Below, piece by piece: positions 47,125 to 57,035 of a stretch of 64,000 bases of DNA. This DNA comes from Actinoalloteichus fjordicus. GTDB taxonomy: Bacteria; Actinomycetota; Actinomycetes; Mycobacteriales; Pseudonocardiaceae. Below the pieces are notes generated by a model that was given only the letters and a program-made list of their open reading frames with translations, ran no database searches and had not been told where the DNA came from. How positions within the stretch are numbered: the first letter of the stretch is position 1; every line of letters starts with the position of its first letter. The DNA lies in the NCBI RefSeq assembly GCF_001941625.1, contig NZ_CP016076.1, positions 6,928,001-6,992,000 of the forward strand, given 5' to 3'. The translations under genes and the position numbers were made by a program.

Positions 47125-47859
47125 CTTCCTGCCTGTGAACGCAGGATATCGGGGAGAAGTTCCCGAGTCCGCCCTCGCCTGACCCGACGAGACGCGGATC
47201 ACGATCCAACCCCAACGCCAGGCGAGGCGGGGGTCGCCCGGCACCGGCCGGCCGGTCACGCCACCGGAGGGGTCGGGCTCGGCCTGCCGCTATCGCCCCG
47301 TATCGCCCCGCAGACTCTCGCGCCGAGAAGTCGCTCCGAGCCCGCCCGAGTCGCCGACGCCCGCGGATCGGGGACGCCCGCCCGCCGAGCGAGTGCGCAG
47401 GCCGCTCGCACCGTCCCACCAGGTGGATCGACAGGCCGCCGAAGGGGCGATCGGCGTCACCCTCGACAGCCGATCACGGATCGATCACTCGAAGATCGAC
47501 CGCGACGCTCTTCGGACCCCTGGCGCACCAGGGAAATCGCTCTGCCTCGTCGCGCTCGCGTGCCCCAGCGGCCCCATTGCCACGCACGAATCTCACCTGA
47601 AGTGACAATGCGATCACTCCATGGAGCTAAGCGGGGCAGCTGACTGGCGGCTTCGCAGGGTACACGCACATTTCGGACGCATCACCCAAAGCCAGACGCA
47701 CGGTCAACGAACCCGCACGCTGCGCATATAACGAACAGGTCAACTTCGTGCCTATTTTCACGAGCACCACCCGTGCCAACCTTCCGTGAGGTTACGGTCC
47801 CCTCGTCACCTGAACGTGTGACCCCAACCGGGGGGCTGGGGCACTGGGGAAGGAGCTAA

Positions 47860-49905
47860 ATGAGCAAGGCAAGTCCCAGTCGGGGGCTGCTCGCCGCGGC
47901 GTTGTCCGCCGGTGTTGTCACCCTGGGGGCCTTCGGGGGCGTCGCAAGCGCCCAGACCGAGGATGCGTCCCCGCTGAGCAGCGCCGACGTGAACGTCGAG
48001 TCGATCCCCTCCGAGATGCAGGTCGCCATCGAGCGTGACCTCGGCATCAGCGCCGAGGCATACGCAGAGCAGGCCACGGCGGCAGGCAACGCGTCGATCA
48101 CCAGCACCCGGCTCGCCGGTGAACTGGGCGACAGCTTCGGCGGCTCGTGGTTCAACTCGGACACGAACTCGCTCCACGTCAAGGTCACCGACAACGCGGC
48201 GGCGCAGGTCGCCGTCGATCTCGGTGCCGAGGTCGAGGTCGGTGGACCCAGCCTCAGCCAGCTCGACGCCGCGAGCGCAGAACTCGCCTCGTGGGCGTCC
48301 GGCCAGGGCGGCCTCGTCGCAGGCGTCTCGGTCGACGTCCAGAGCAGCTCGGTCGTCGTGACCCTCGCCAATGGCGAAGAGGCCGCAGGCCTCGCAGGCC
48401 AGGTCCCGAACGTCGGTGTCGACGTCACGACCCAGCAGGAGACCGCCGAGCGCAGGCTCGTCGAGATCAACGCGGGCGACGGCTACTTCACCGGCAACCA
48501 GGCCGAGGACCAGCTCCTCGGCATCTGCTCCTTCGGCTTCCCGGCGTACAACGCCGCAGGCAGCCCCCTGTACCTGACCGCCGGGCACTGCTACGGCGAC
48601 GAGGACTACAGCGTCGCCTACCGGGAGACCCCCGGCCAGGAGCCGACGCTGCCGCTGGAGCGCCTCGGCGACTTCGACGTCGTGTCCTTCGGTGAGAACA
48701 ACACCGACTTCGCGACCATCAACGTCACCGGCGACACCATCGCCCCGGCCGTCAACACCTGGGACGGCTCCACGACCACCCTCACCGGGGTCGTCGCGCC
48801 GATCGAGGGCATGGAGGTCTGCAAGTCGGGCCGCACCACCCAGTACACCTGTGGCGAGATCACACACGCCGCGACCACCTGGGAGGGCGTGAACGACGGC
48901 AACGGAAACCTCGTCGACATCGACGGCTTCGAGCACAGCGCCTGCACCGAGGGCGGTGACAGTGGCGGTGCCATCGTCGCGGGCTCCCTCGCCGTCGGCA
49001 TCACCTCCGCTGCCGCGGGCAACGCCGACGGCGGCTGCGAGATCACGGACGGTCAGGGCAACCCGATCGACCCGATCTCGCTCGGCGTCTCGCTGACCTC
49101 CGACGTGCTGCCCCACCTGGACGGCGTCGCCGTTCTCACCGAGGTCAACGCGCCGGTCATCGAGTCCCCCGAGGACGGCCAGCGCGTCGGCGAGGACGAG
49201 CAGGTCATCAGCGGTACCGCGAACCCGTTCGCCACGCTCTCCGTGCAGATCAACGACCAGACCGCCGAGGTTCAGGCCGACGCTGACGGTGCCTGGGAGC
49301 TTCGTCCCAACGACGCGCTGCCGGTCGGCGAATACTCGGTCACCGCGACGCAGTCGCTGACGGTGGGCGGCGAGAGCTGGACCTCCGAGGAGACCAGCCT
49401 CACCTTCTTCGTCGCCCCGGCCGCTCCGGCCATCCTGGAGCCCGCCGACGGCGCCGAGAGCGACAACGCCACGCCGACCGTCAGCGGTACCGCTGAGGCC
49501 GGTGCGATCGTCACCGTCTCGGTCGACGACAAGGAGATCGGCAGCTCCGACGCCGACGCCGACGGCAACTGGTCCGTCAACGTCGTCGACGCGCTGCCCG
49601 CGGGCTCGCACACCATCACCGCCGTGCAGGTCATCGACGGTGTCGACTCCGCGACCGCCAGCGTGACCTACATCGTGCTGGACGAAGACGGCGAGGTCCC
49701 GCCCCCCACCACGCCGCCCGGCGACGGTGACGGGGAAGGCCCGGGTGCCGGTGCTCCGGACGAGGACGAGGACGACCTGGCTGACACCGGTGCGAACTTC
49801 ATCCTCCCGCTGATCATCATCGGCGGCGTGGCACTCGCAGGCGGAACCTTCATGGCGCTCAAGTTCCGGCGTCGCAACGCCGCGGGCACCGACGGCATCG
49901 CCTGA
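47860..49905 (+). CDS. Wall-anchored S1-family serine protease with Ig-like domains
   Basis: 681 residues. Signal peptide (~1–31, LLAAALSAGVVTLGAFGGVASA), then a pro-region of alpha-lytic-protease type. The catalytic triad is in LTAGHCYG, NTDFATINV and GGDSGGAIV. Two bacterial Ig-like repeats follow (PVIESPEDGQRV…, PAILEPADGAES…). The C-terminus has LADTGA, a helix and KFRRR: a class E sortase LAxTG anchor. The mature enzyme is therefore displayed on the cell wall. AAGGAG precedes the ATG. Confidence 0.9.
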   Translation: MSKASPSRGLLAAALSAGVVTLGAFGGVASAQTEDASPLSSADVNVESIPSEMQVAIERDLGISAEAYAEQATAAGNASITSTRLAGELGDSFGGSWFNSDTNSLHVKVTDNAAAQVAVDLGAEVEVGGPSLSQLDAASAELASWASGQGGLVAGVSVDVQSSSVVVTLANGEEAAGLAGQVPNVGVDVTTQQETAERRLVEINAGDGYFTGNQAEDQLLGICSFGFPAYNAAGSPLYLTAGHCYGDEDYSVAYRETPGQEPTLPLERLGDFDVVSFGENNTDFATINVTGDTIAPAVNTWDGSTTTLTGVVAPIEGMEVCKSGRTTQYTCGEITHAATTWEGVNDGNGNLVDIDGFEHSACTEGGDSGGAIVAGSLAVGITSAAAGNADGGCEITDGQGNPIDPISLGVSLTSDVLPHLDGVAVLTEVNAPVIESPEDGQRVGEDEQVISGTANPFATLSVQINDQTAEVQADADGAWELRPNDALPVGEYSVTATQSLTVGGESWTSEETSLTFFVAPAAPAILEPADGAESDNATPTVSGTAEAGAIVTVSVDDKEIGSSDADADGNWSVNVVDALPAGSHTITAVQVIDGVDSATASVTYIVLDEDGEVPPPTTPPGDGDGEGPGAGAPDEDEDDLADTGANFILPLIIIGGVALAGGTFMALKFRRRNAAGTDGIA

Positions 49906-49943
49906 TACCCGGTGATACCGGTTCGATGAACCGCTGAACGACC

Positions 49944-49982
49944 GAGAGGGCGGCCACTCCAGATCGGAGTGGCCGCCCTCTC
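49944..49982 (+). terminator. Strong terminator after the protease gene
   Basis: A perfect 17 bp stem GAGAGGGCGGCCACTCC / GGAGTGGCCGCCCTCTC with loop AGATC. It is placed 39 bp after the stop. Confidence 0.75.
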
Positions 49983-50450
49983 TCGCGTCCGGGCCGTCCG
50001 GGCCGATGTCGACGCACGACTACCCGTCACGTCTTCTTCGCACGAGGGACGGGCCGAGAACGGCGACCCCGGCCTGCTCCACGCCGAGCCGGGCGCGGCG
50101 GTTCGCCGCCGGCGGTCCACACTGGACCGGGCTCACGGGCAGCTCCGGCACGGCTCGGGACTTCGGACCGACCGACACGCGCGGGCCGTCACCCTAGTCC
50201 GCTCGCTCGGCTGCCTGCTCGAATCCGGCCTGGGCAAGGCACCGCCGCCTGCTCGCCGCCTCCCACGACGGGCTCGCCGACGACGAAGACTGCAAGGCCC
50301 GAAGCCGCCGCAGGCGCACCAGAACGGCGGGACCGGCGGACGTCCCTGGGAACACGGACACGATCGCGCGGTGATCCTGTCGAACGTCAACGCGCTCGAA
50401 GTCGCGTGGTCCGGGCAGGGGACACTCGTCGTACCGCCGACACCACGGTG

Positions 50451-50466
50451 GTTACCGACCGGTAAC
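50451..50466 (+). promoter_or_regulatory. Palindromic operator candidate before etfD
   Basis: GTTACC-GACC-GGTAAC, perfect 6 bp arms, immediately followed by TTGACG, a plausible −35. TetR-family fatty-acid regulators use sites of this shape; the regulator is not identified. Apart from this and the terminator, 49983–50514 shows nothing. Confidence 0.45.
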
Positions 50467-50514
50467 TTGACGTACGCTGCCCACACTCGAAAGTTCGGAC
50501 TGGAGGCTTCGGGG

Positions 50515-52800
50515 ATGGACGTCCTGCACCTGGCCCTGGCGGCGATCAGCTATGCGGTGACCGCGGTCGCGCTCGTCCTGTTGATCAAGGCGGCAGTGAG
50601 CATCGTGCGCACCGTCCGGCTGGGTCAGCCGGACCCGACCCGCAACGGCCCGCTCCCGCGCAGGCTGAAGACGATGCTGGTCGAGATCGTCGGCCACACC
50701 CGGATGCTCAAATGGGGCATCGTCGGGGTCGCGCACTGGTTCGTGATGGTCGGCTTCATCACGCTGATCCTGACCCTCGTCGAGGCCTACGGCGAGACCT
50801 GGAATCCGTTCTTCAGCCTGCCGATCCTGGGTTCCTGGAGCCTGTGGGGCCTGTTCGTCGAGATCATGGCGACCACCACGGTGCTGGGCATCCTGGTCCT
50901 GATCGTCATCCGGCAGCGCAGTCACCCCCGCCGCGCCGACCTCCAGTCCCGCTTCGCGGGCTCGAACTTCTGGCAGGCCTACTTCGTCGAGGCCGTCATC
51001 CTCGGTGTCGGTGTCTGCATCCTGCTCATCAGGGGCTTCAAGGCGGCCACCGATCACCTGGCCTACCCGGTGTGGGCGGCGCCGATCTCGCACGCGCTGG
51101 GTGCGATCCTCCCCGCCTCCGCCCTCGGCATCTCGATCGTCGCGACGGTGAAGGTCCTGATCTCGATGACCTGGGCGATCGTCATCGCCAGGAACCTCAC
51201 CATGGGCGTCGCCTGGCACCGCTTCAGCGCCTTCTTCAACATCTACTTCAAGCGCGAGGCCGACGGCGCCGTCGCGCTGGGCGCCGTGAAGCCGATGATG
51301 AGCGGCGGCAAGCCGCTGGACTTCGAGGAGGCCGACCCCGACAAGGACGTCTTCGGTGCGGGCAAGATCGAGGACTTCAGCTGGAAGGGCTGGCTGGACT
51401 TCTCCACCTGCACCGAGTGCGGCCGTTGCCAGTCGCAGTGCCCCGCGTGGAACACCGCCAAGCCGCTGTCGCCGAAGCTGCTGATCACCTCGCTGCGTGA
51501 TCACGCCTACGCGAAGGCCCCGTACCTGCTCGCGGGCGGCAGCAAGGACATGGCGGGCGACGAGGTCGGCATCACCGGCGACGACGCGGAGGCGAGGATC
51601 GCGGCGATCCACCGCGACGTGCTCGCCGAGGCGGAACGTCCGCTGGTCGGCGGGCTCGACGAACTCGGCGTCATCGACCCCGAGGTCCTGTGGTCGTGCA
51701 CCACCTGCGGCGCCTGCGTCGAGCAGTGCCCGGTGGACATCGAGCACGTCGACCACATCATCGACATGCGGCGCTACCAGGTGCTCATCGAGTCGAACTT
51801 CCCCAGCGAACTCGGCGGGATGTTCAAGAACCTGGAGAACAAGGGCAACCCCTGGGGCCAGAACGCCAAGGACCGGCTGGCCTGGACCCAGGAGCTGGAC
51901 TTCGAGGTCCCCGTCTTCGACGGCGAGCTGGCCGAGGACGTCGAGTACCTGTACTGGGTCGGCTGTGCGGGCGCCTTCGAGGATCGAGCCCGCAAGACCA
52001 CCCAGGCCGTCGCCGAGCTGCTCCACCTGGCCGACGTCAAGTACACGGTGCTGGGCCCGGACGAGACCTGCACCGGCGACCCGGCCCGACGCGCGGGCAA
52101 CGAGTTCCTGTTCCAGATGCTGGCCCAGCAGAACGTGGAGACGCTCAACGCCGTCTTCGAGGGCAGGGAGAAGCACAAGCGCAAGATCGTGGCGACCTGC
52201 GCGCACTGCTTCAACAGCCTGGCCAACGAGTACTCCCAGCTCGGCGGGGAGTACGAGGTCGTCCACCACACCCAACTGCTGAATCGGCTCGTCCGCGAGC
52301 GGCGGCTGGTCCCGGTGGCCGCCGTCGCCGAGGACGTCACGTATCACGACCCCTGCTACCTCGGCAGGCACAACCAGGTCTACAGCCCGCCGCGCGAGCT
52401 GATCGGCGCCTCCGGCGCGGCCATGCGGGAGATGCCCCGGCACGGGGACCGCTCGATGTGCTGCGGCGCGGGCGGTGCACGGATGTGGATGGAGGAGCGG
52501 GTCGGCAAGCGGATCAACGTCGAACGGGTCGACGAGGCGCTCGGGACCGCGCCGACGAAGATCGCCACCGGCTGTCCGTTCTGCCGCGTGATGCTCACCG
52601 ACGGCGTGACCGCGAAGCAGAGTGAGGGCCAGGGCGAGAACGTGGAGGTCGTGGACGTCGCCCAGCTGCTGCTCAGTGCGGTCCGACGCGGCCAGACGCA
52701 GGCGGTCGGCGCGGTCGGATCGGATGCCCGTGCCGATGTCCCCACCGACGAGACCGCCACCGGGACGCCGTTGCCCGACGCGCAGGGCTCGACCCGCTAG
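50515..52800 (+). CDS. etfD: Membrane Fe-S oxidoreductase EtfD (ETF:menaquinone reductase type)
   Basis: 761 residues. Five to six N-terminal helices form a haem/quinone-type membrane domain. Two 4Fe-4S clusters follow (CTECGRCQSQCPAWN and CTTCGACVEQCPVDI), then two CCG-type cysteine-rich domains (WVGCAGAF … CAHCFNSLANEY, YHDPCYLGRHN, MCCGAGG). It matches M. tuberculosis Rv0338c, which passes electrons from ETF to menaquinone during β-oxidation. GGAGG eight bases before ATG 50515 fixes the start; the ~180-residue upstream extension of the frame looks non-coding. Confidence 0.9.
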   Translation: MDVLHLALAAISYAVTAVALVLLIKAAVSIVRTVRLGQPDPTRNGPLPRRLKTMLVEIVGHTRMLKWGIVGVAHWFVMVGFITLILTLVEAYGETWNPFFSLPILGSWSLWGLFVEIMATTTVLGILVLIVIRQRSHPRRADLQSRFAGSNFWQAYFVEAVILGVGVCILLIRGFKAATDHLAYPVWAAPISHALGAILPASALGISIVATVKVLISMTWAIVIARNLTMGVAWHRFSAFFNIYFKREADGAVALGAVKPMMSGGKPLDFEEADPDKDVFGAGKIEDFSWKGWLDFSTCTECGRCQSQCPAWNTAKPLSPKLLITSLRDHAYAKAPYLLAGGSKDMAGDEVGITGDDAEARIAAIHRDVLAEAERPLVGGLDELGVIDPEVLWSCTTCGACVEQCPVDIEHVDHIIDMRRYQVLIESNFPSELGGMFKNLENKGNPWGQNAKDRLAWTQELDFEVPVFDGELAEDVEYLYWVGCAGAFEDRARKTTQAVAELLHLADVKYTVLGPDETCTGDPARRAGNEFLFQMLAQQNVETLNAVFEGREKHKRKIVATCAHCFNSLANEYSQLGGEYEVVHHTQLLNRLVRERRLVPVAAVAEDVTYHDPCYLGRHNQVYSPPRELIGASGAAMREMPRHGDRSMCCGAGGARMWMEERVGKRINVERVDEALGTAPTKIATGCPFCRVMLTDGVTAKQSEGQGENVEVVDVAQLLLSAVRRGQTQAVGAVGSDARADVPTDETATGTPLPDAQGSTR

Positions 52801-52817
52801 CGTCTGTCCCGGCTGTT

Positions 52818-52853
52818 CGAACGCCCTTCGCCGGCCTCGGCGGGGGGCGTTCG
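52818..52853 (+). terminator. Terminator after etfD
   Basis: A 9 bp stem CGAACGCCC / GGGCGTTCG enclosing a smaller GC hairpin, 18 bp past the stop. Between here and 53121 I see no gene. Confidence 0.55.
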
Positions 52854-53121
52854 TCGTCATGGCCGCCGCGCGCGGGTGGCTGCCGACCACGATGTCGCCC
52901 GGCGGCGAGCATCGCGGGTCCGGCTCCTCGGACTCGTCGTCGCCGTCGGAATCGGCCTCGCAGGCGCACTGATCGAGCCTGCTCCCGCCCAGGATGCGCC
53001 GGGCCCGATGCCCTCTCCTGCGGCGGAGACACCGCAGACGGAGCCTGCCCCGACATCACCTGGGACTCGAACGCCGCGTGGCCGCCCCGACCTCGGCCGC
53101 ACAGGACCTGAGCGCGGCGGG

Positions 53122-53958
53122 TCAGTCTCGACGCGGCAGGATCAGCGGGGCACCGGTGCGAGGATGTGGCAGGACTTCGACGTCATGCCGGTAGACCTCG
53201 GACAACAGTCGCGAGGTCAACACCTCCAACGGCGGACCCGCCGCGATCAGCCGCCCGCAGGCGAGGACGGCGACGCGATCGGCGTAGGCGGCGGCGAGCC
53301 CGAGATCGTGCAGGACCACCACCACCGCGTCTCCGGCGGCGGCCCGATCCACCGCGACGCGCAGGACGGACTCCTGGTGCCGGAGGTCGAGTGCGGCCGT
53401 CGGCTCGTCGAGCAGCAGCAGTCCCGTGCGCTGCGCGAGCACCCTGGCCAGGGCGACCCGCGCCCGTTCCCCGCCGGAGAGCGAGAAGAACGGACGAGCG
53501 GCGAACTCCGTCACCTGGGCCGCCGCCATCGCCTCGTGCACAGCCGATTCGTCGTCCACATCGGACTCCACGCCCTGCCAGGGTGCGCGGCCCATGCGCA
53601 CGACGTCGAGCACGCTGAACGGAAAGGACAGGGTGACCCGCTGCGGCAGCACGGCCCGCCGCAGCGCCAGCTCGCGCACCGAGAACTCGGTCAGCGACCG
53701 GGAGTCCAGCAGCACTCTGCCCTCGTCGGGACGTCGGTCGCCCGCGAGCACCGCCAACAACGTCGACTTTCCCGCGCCGTTGGGCCCGACGAGCGCGGTC
53801 ACCCGGCCCGCCGTCGTGGTCAGATCGACACCGTCGAGCACCGTGCTGCCGCCGAGACGCACGCCGACGCCCTCGGCTCGCAGCGCGGACGTCCCAGGGA
53901 TGCGCGCCGAGGGAGCGGCGGGCACCCGGAATCGGCTCCAGCGCGGTCCTCGGCTCAT
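53122..53958 (-). CDS. hmuV: Haem ABC importer ATP-binding protein
   Basis: 278 residues. Walker A GPNGAGKST, signature LSGGERARVALA, Walker B LLLLDEPTAALD, and LHDLGLAAAYADRVAVL at the switch His. The HmuV/FecE mark VLPQRVTLSFPFSVLDVVRMGR is present. The ATG at 53958 overlaps the permease stop by four bases; the longer open frame upstream is a shadow of hmuU. Confidence 0.92.
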   Translation of the reverse strand: MSRGPRWSRFRVPAAPSARIPGTSALRAEGVGVRLGGSTVLDGVDLTTTAGRVTALVGPNGAGKSTLLAVLAGDRRPDEGRVLLDSRSLTEFSVRELALRRAVLPQRVTLSFPFSVLDVVRMGRAPWQGVESDVDDESAVHEAMAAAQVTEFAARPFFSLSGGERARVALARVLAQRTGLLLLDEPTAALDLRHQESVLRVAVDRAAAGDAVVVVLHDLGLAAAYADRVAVLACGRLIAAGPPLEVLTSRLLSEVYRHDVEVLPHPRTGAPLILPRRD

Positions 53959-55178
53959 GCCCAACCCCCCGGCCTGGAGCGCGTCCGCCTGATCAGCCAC
54001 AGGAAGAACGGTCCGCCGACCAGCGCGGTCAGCACGCCGAGCGGAAGTTCCTGATGCTCGATCAGGTTGCGGGCCAACAGATCCGCCGCGACCACGACCA
54101 GCGCCCCGCCCAACGCGCTCGCGGGCAGCAGAAGCCGATGACCAGGGCCCGCGATCAGCCGGATCACGTGCGGCACCACCAGACCGACGAAGCCGATGAC
54201 CCCGGTGAACGCGACGCCCGCCGCCGTGAGCAGGGCCGCCGTGATCACGAGCCGCAGCCGCAGCCGTTCCACGTCCACACCGAGGTGCCGCGCGGACCGC
54301 TCGCCGAGCGCGAGCAGATCCAGGCGCCGCGCATGACGGAACGACACCGAGAGCCCCAGCGCCACGCAGCAGGCCACCACCCACACCGCAGGCCACAGCG
54401 CCCGGTTGAGGCTGCCGAGATTCCAGAAGGCCATCGCGGTGCGGACGTCGTCGTCGGCGAGGAAGGTGAAGAAGCCGATCACCGCGCCTGCCAGGGCGTT
54501 CACCGAGATGCCGGTGAGGATCATCGTGACGACGTCGGTGCGCCCTTCGGTACGGGAGAGGCTGTAGACGAGGAGCGTGGTGAGCAGTCCCCCGATGAAC
54601 GCCGCCACGGCCATGGTCGCGTTGCCGAACGTGGTCAGACCGAACACGATCACGGTGAACGCACCCACCGCCGCGCCGGAGGACACGCCGATGACACTGG
54701 GCTCGGCGAGCGGATTGCCGAAGACGCCCTGCATCACGGCGCCCGCGCAGCCGAGCGCGGCGCCGACCAGCACGCCGAGCAGCACCCGGGGGAATCGCAC
54801 GTTCCACAAGGCACTCTGGCCCTGCGGGTGAGCGGGCAGCGGACCGAGTTCGATCCCGAGCCAGTGCAGCAGCGAGCCGAGCACCTCGGCAGGCGGCACG
54901 CGGACCTGACCGACGCCTGCCGCCACCACGCACACCGCGAGCAGGCCGCCGGAGAGCAGCACGAGCAGCCCGCCACGGACCAGCCTGCGACGACCGGTGT
55001 GCCGGGGCACCTCGGCCGAGGCGGCGGACGACGTCGTCACGGGCCCGGCGGCCTGCTGGCTCGCCGAGGCATCGGCCGAGCTCGGCACCTCCGAGTCCGG
55101 CGTCTCCGACGTGCTCGGCGTCTCCGAGGTGCCCGGCGAGCCGCCCTCGGCCGAGGAGTCACGCGTCGTGCTGGTCAT
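53955..55178 (-). CDS. hmuU: Haem ABC importer permease (FecCD family)
   Basis: 407 residues. After an ~80-residue Ser/Thr-rich N-terminus come about nine helices. FecCD blocks are VRFPRVLLGVLVGAALGCAGAVMQGVFGNPLAEPSVIGVSSGAA (quoted in part), GFVGLVVPHVIRLIAGPGHR and a final LTALVGGPFFLWLI. ATGA overlaps occur at both ends, with hmuT and hmuV. It moves haem across the membrane. Confidence 0.92.
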   Translation of the reverse strand: MTSTTRDSSAEGGSPGTSETPSTSETPDSEVPSSADASASQQAAGPVTTSSAASAEVPRHTGRRRLVRGGLLVLLSGGLLAVCVVAAGVGQVRVPPAEVLGSLLHWLGIELGPLPAHPQGQSALWNVRFPRVLLGVLVGAALGCAGAVMQGVFGNPLAEPSVIGVSSGAAVGAFTVIVFGLTTFGNATMAVAAFIGGLLTTLLVYSLSRTEGRTDVVTMILTGISVNALAGAVIGFFTFLADDDVRTAMAFWNLGSLNRALWPAVWVVACCVALGLSVSFRHARRLDLLALGERSARHLGVDVERLRLRLVITAALLTAAGVAFTGVIGFVGLVVPHVIRLIAGPGHRLLLPASALGGALVVVAADLLARNLIEHQELPLGVLTALVGGPFFLWLIRRTRSRPGGWA

Positions 55179-56191
55179 TCCGCGCGCTCGATCCTGGCCG
55201 CCAGGTCGAGGACGATCTGCCCGGTGCGTGGTCCGAAGCTGAGCAGGGTGCCGTCCTCGACGTCCACCACACATCGGTCCCGACCTGCGGGCGTCTGCGC
55301 GACGCCCGGCACGTCGACCAGCCCGTCGATGCCGCCGACCGACTCCAGACCGCCGGACATCATCAGGATGACGTCGGGCGCCGCGTTGATCAGCGCCTCG
55401 CTGGTGATCGGCCGGAAGCGCTCGATGCCGATGTCACTGCCCGCGTCGACGCCGCCGATCGCCTCGATCATCGAGTCAGCGCCGGAGCCCTCGCCCGCCA
55501 TCAGATACACCCCGGCGGTGCCGCGCATATAGAGGAACGCGATGCGCGGACTCGGCCCGTCGGACCGCACCCGGTCCAGCGCCTCGGTCAGTTCCGCCTC
55601 GGTGCGCTCGACGAGACGGTCCCCGGCCTCGGCCACCCCGAGCGCGCCGGCCACCGCCTCGATGCGCGGGGCGATCTCCTCGATCGACCAGGACTCCTCG
55701 AAGGAGACCACCGGCACGCCGGACTCCCGGAGCTGGGTGATCACCTCGGGCGGGCCGATGCTGGTATCGATCAGCACCAGGCTCGGGTCCAGATCGAGCA
55801 CGCCCTCGGCCGACAAGTCGTGTGCCTGCGTGACCACCGGCAGCTGCTCGGCCTGCGCGAAGGTGGTCGAGACGTCGCGGCCGACCACGTTGTCCCCGAG
55901 CCCGAGACTGAAGACGATCTCGGCGAGTGAGCCGTTCAGATTCACCGCCACGATCCGACTCACGTCGGTGACCGTCACCTCGGCGCCGTCCGACGAGGTG
56001 ACCGTCACCGGCAGTTCCGGGCTCGGCGACCGGAGCGGATCGACGACGACCGCACCCGCCGAGTCGGGCGCGGGCAGACAGGTGAACGTGCCGCCTGCCT
56101 CGGCCTCGGAGTCGACGGGCAGGCCGCAGGCCGTGAGGCAGCCGATCCCGAGGACCGCGAGGGTCAGGCGACCCCGATCAGCGAGACGCAT
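55175..56191 (-). CDS. hmuT: Haem-binding lipoprotein
   Basis: 338 residues. Lipoprotein signal with lipobox LTAC near residue 22. It is a class III periplasmic-type binding protein: SRIVAVNLNGSLAEIVFSLGLGDNVVGRD, LIDTSIGPPEVITQL, VVSFEESWSIEEI, APDVILMMSGGLESVGG. It delivers haem to HmuUV. Its start overlaps the upstream surface-protein gene by 14 bp. Confidence 0.9.
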   Translation of the reverse strand: MRLADRGRLTLAVLGIGCLTACGLPVDSEAEAGGTFTCLPAPDSAGAVVVDPLRSPSPELPVTVTSSDGAEVTVTDVSRIVAVNLNGSLAEIVFSLGLGDNVVGRDVSTTFAQAEQLPVVTQAHDLSAEGVLDLDPSLVLIDTSIGPPEVITQLRESGVPVVSFEESWSIEEIAPRIEAVAGALGVAEAGDRLVERTEAELTEALDRVRSDGPSPRIAFLYMRGTAGVYLMAGEGSGADSMIEAIGGVDAGSDIGIERFRPITSEALINAAPDVILMMSGGLESVGGIDGLVDVPGVAQTPAGRDRCVVDVEDGTLLSFGPRTGQIVLDLAARIERAE

Positions 56192-57035
56192 CGCCTGCGG
56201 GCCCTCCATCCGTGGGAGTCGTGCCCGTGGCGGTCTTGTTCGCAGCAGCGGGGTTCGTGGCAGTCGGGTTCGTGGCAGCTCGGCGGCGGATCATCACGAG
56301 CACGACGGCGAGCAGCACCACCACGGCCGCCGCCACTCCGCCGACGACGAGGCCGGTCGACGGGCCCTCGGGCTCGGCTGCGGGCTGGGCGGCATCGGTG
56401 ACCGGATCGTCGCCCTCGCCCGCAGCGGCCGCGTCAGCCGAGGCGTCCGCCGGGTCGCCCCCCGACGACTCGGCGAAGCTGACCGGAATAAGCACGTCCT
56501 GGCTTCGGTCGCCCGTGCGCAGGTGGTCGGCGCGGGTGACGACTCCGCACGGCGTGTCCAGGCAGTCGGTGAACTGGTCCTGCGCCTGCACGCTCAGCTC
56601 GACCGTGAACGAGCCGTCGTCCGCATAGGGCGTGGCCAGTCCCTCCCCGTACGGCGGCGGAGTGGAGGAGATCCAGCTCGACGCGCCGCTCTCCCCCTCC
56701 ATGTCGACGCCGCCGAGACAGGGACCCGGCTGCCCGCCCGGCTCGGGCAGGACGCACAGCGCGACGTAGATCCCCTTGTTCTCGTCGAATCCCCGACCGA
56801 CGACGGTGACCTGTTCGCCCGCCGGATCGAGCCCGTCGGCGCGGGAGAGGATCAGTGTCTGCCCTGCCTCGCCCGTAGCCTCGACCGACTCGGCCTGCGC
56901 GGATTCGGCGTGCGCGACGGGACCGGCCAGGCCCGGCAGCGAGAGCCCCGGCACCGACAACGCCAGCATCGACAGGACCGTCAACGCGAAGAACCGCAGC
57001 GGCGGCTTCCCGGTGCCCTCAGCGGCATCGCGCAT
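56178..57035 (-). CDS. Surface protein with one haem-locus repeat domain
   Basis: 285 residues: signal peptide (FFALTVLSMLALSVPGLSL), one ~130-residue domain, a charged linker and a C-terminal membrane helix with RRR. The domain reads DGLDPAGEQVTVVGRGFDENKGIYVALC, PCLGGVDMEGESG, DCLDTPCGVVTRADHLRTGDRSQD (given in pieces). Four cysteines probably form two disulphides, recalling the neocarzinostatin-like Ig fold. It is the single-domain relative of the protein at 58271. Coupled to hmuO (ATGA) and hmuT, so it is likely a haem relay. Confidence 0.75.
   Translation of the reverse strand: MRDAAEGTGKPPLRFFALTVLSMLALSVPGLSLPGLAGPVAHAESAQAESVEATGEAGQTLILSRADGLDPAGEQVTVVGRGFDENKGIYVALCVLPEPGGQPGPCLGGVDMEGESGASSWISSTPPPYGEGLATPYADDGSFTVELSVQAQDQFTDCLDTPCGVVTRADHLRTGDRSQDVLIPVSFAESSGGDPADASADAAAAGEGDDPVTDAAQPAAEPEGPSTGLVVGGVAAAVVVLLAVVLVMIRRRAATNPTATNPAAANKTATGTTPTDGGPAGDASR

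Noticed and set aside
47125-47859. Cyclic-di-AMP (ydaO) riboswitch or cold-shock gene in the gap before the protease
   Set aside because: I could not find the conserved motifs of the riboswitch, and the small frames there have no family features.
49969-50514. Long N-terminal extension of the EtfD reading frame
   Set aside because: The extra ~180 residues are Arg/Pro-rich shadow sequence. They cross the protease terminator and the promoter region; GGAGG before ATG 50515 marks the real start.
50452-52890. 812-codon minus-strand frame opposite etfD
   Set aside because: Antisense shadow; cysteine clusters on the plus strand prove the coding strand.
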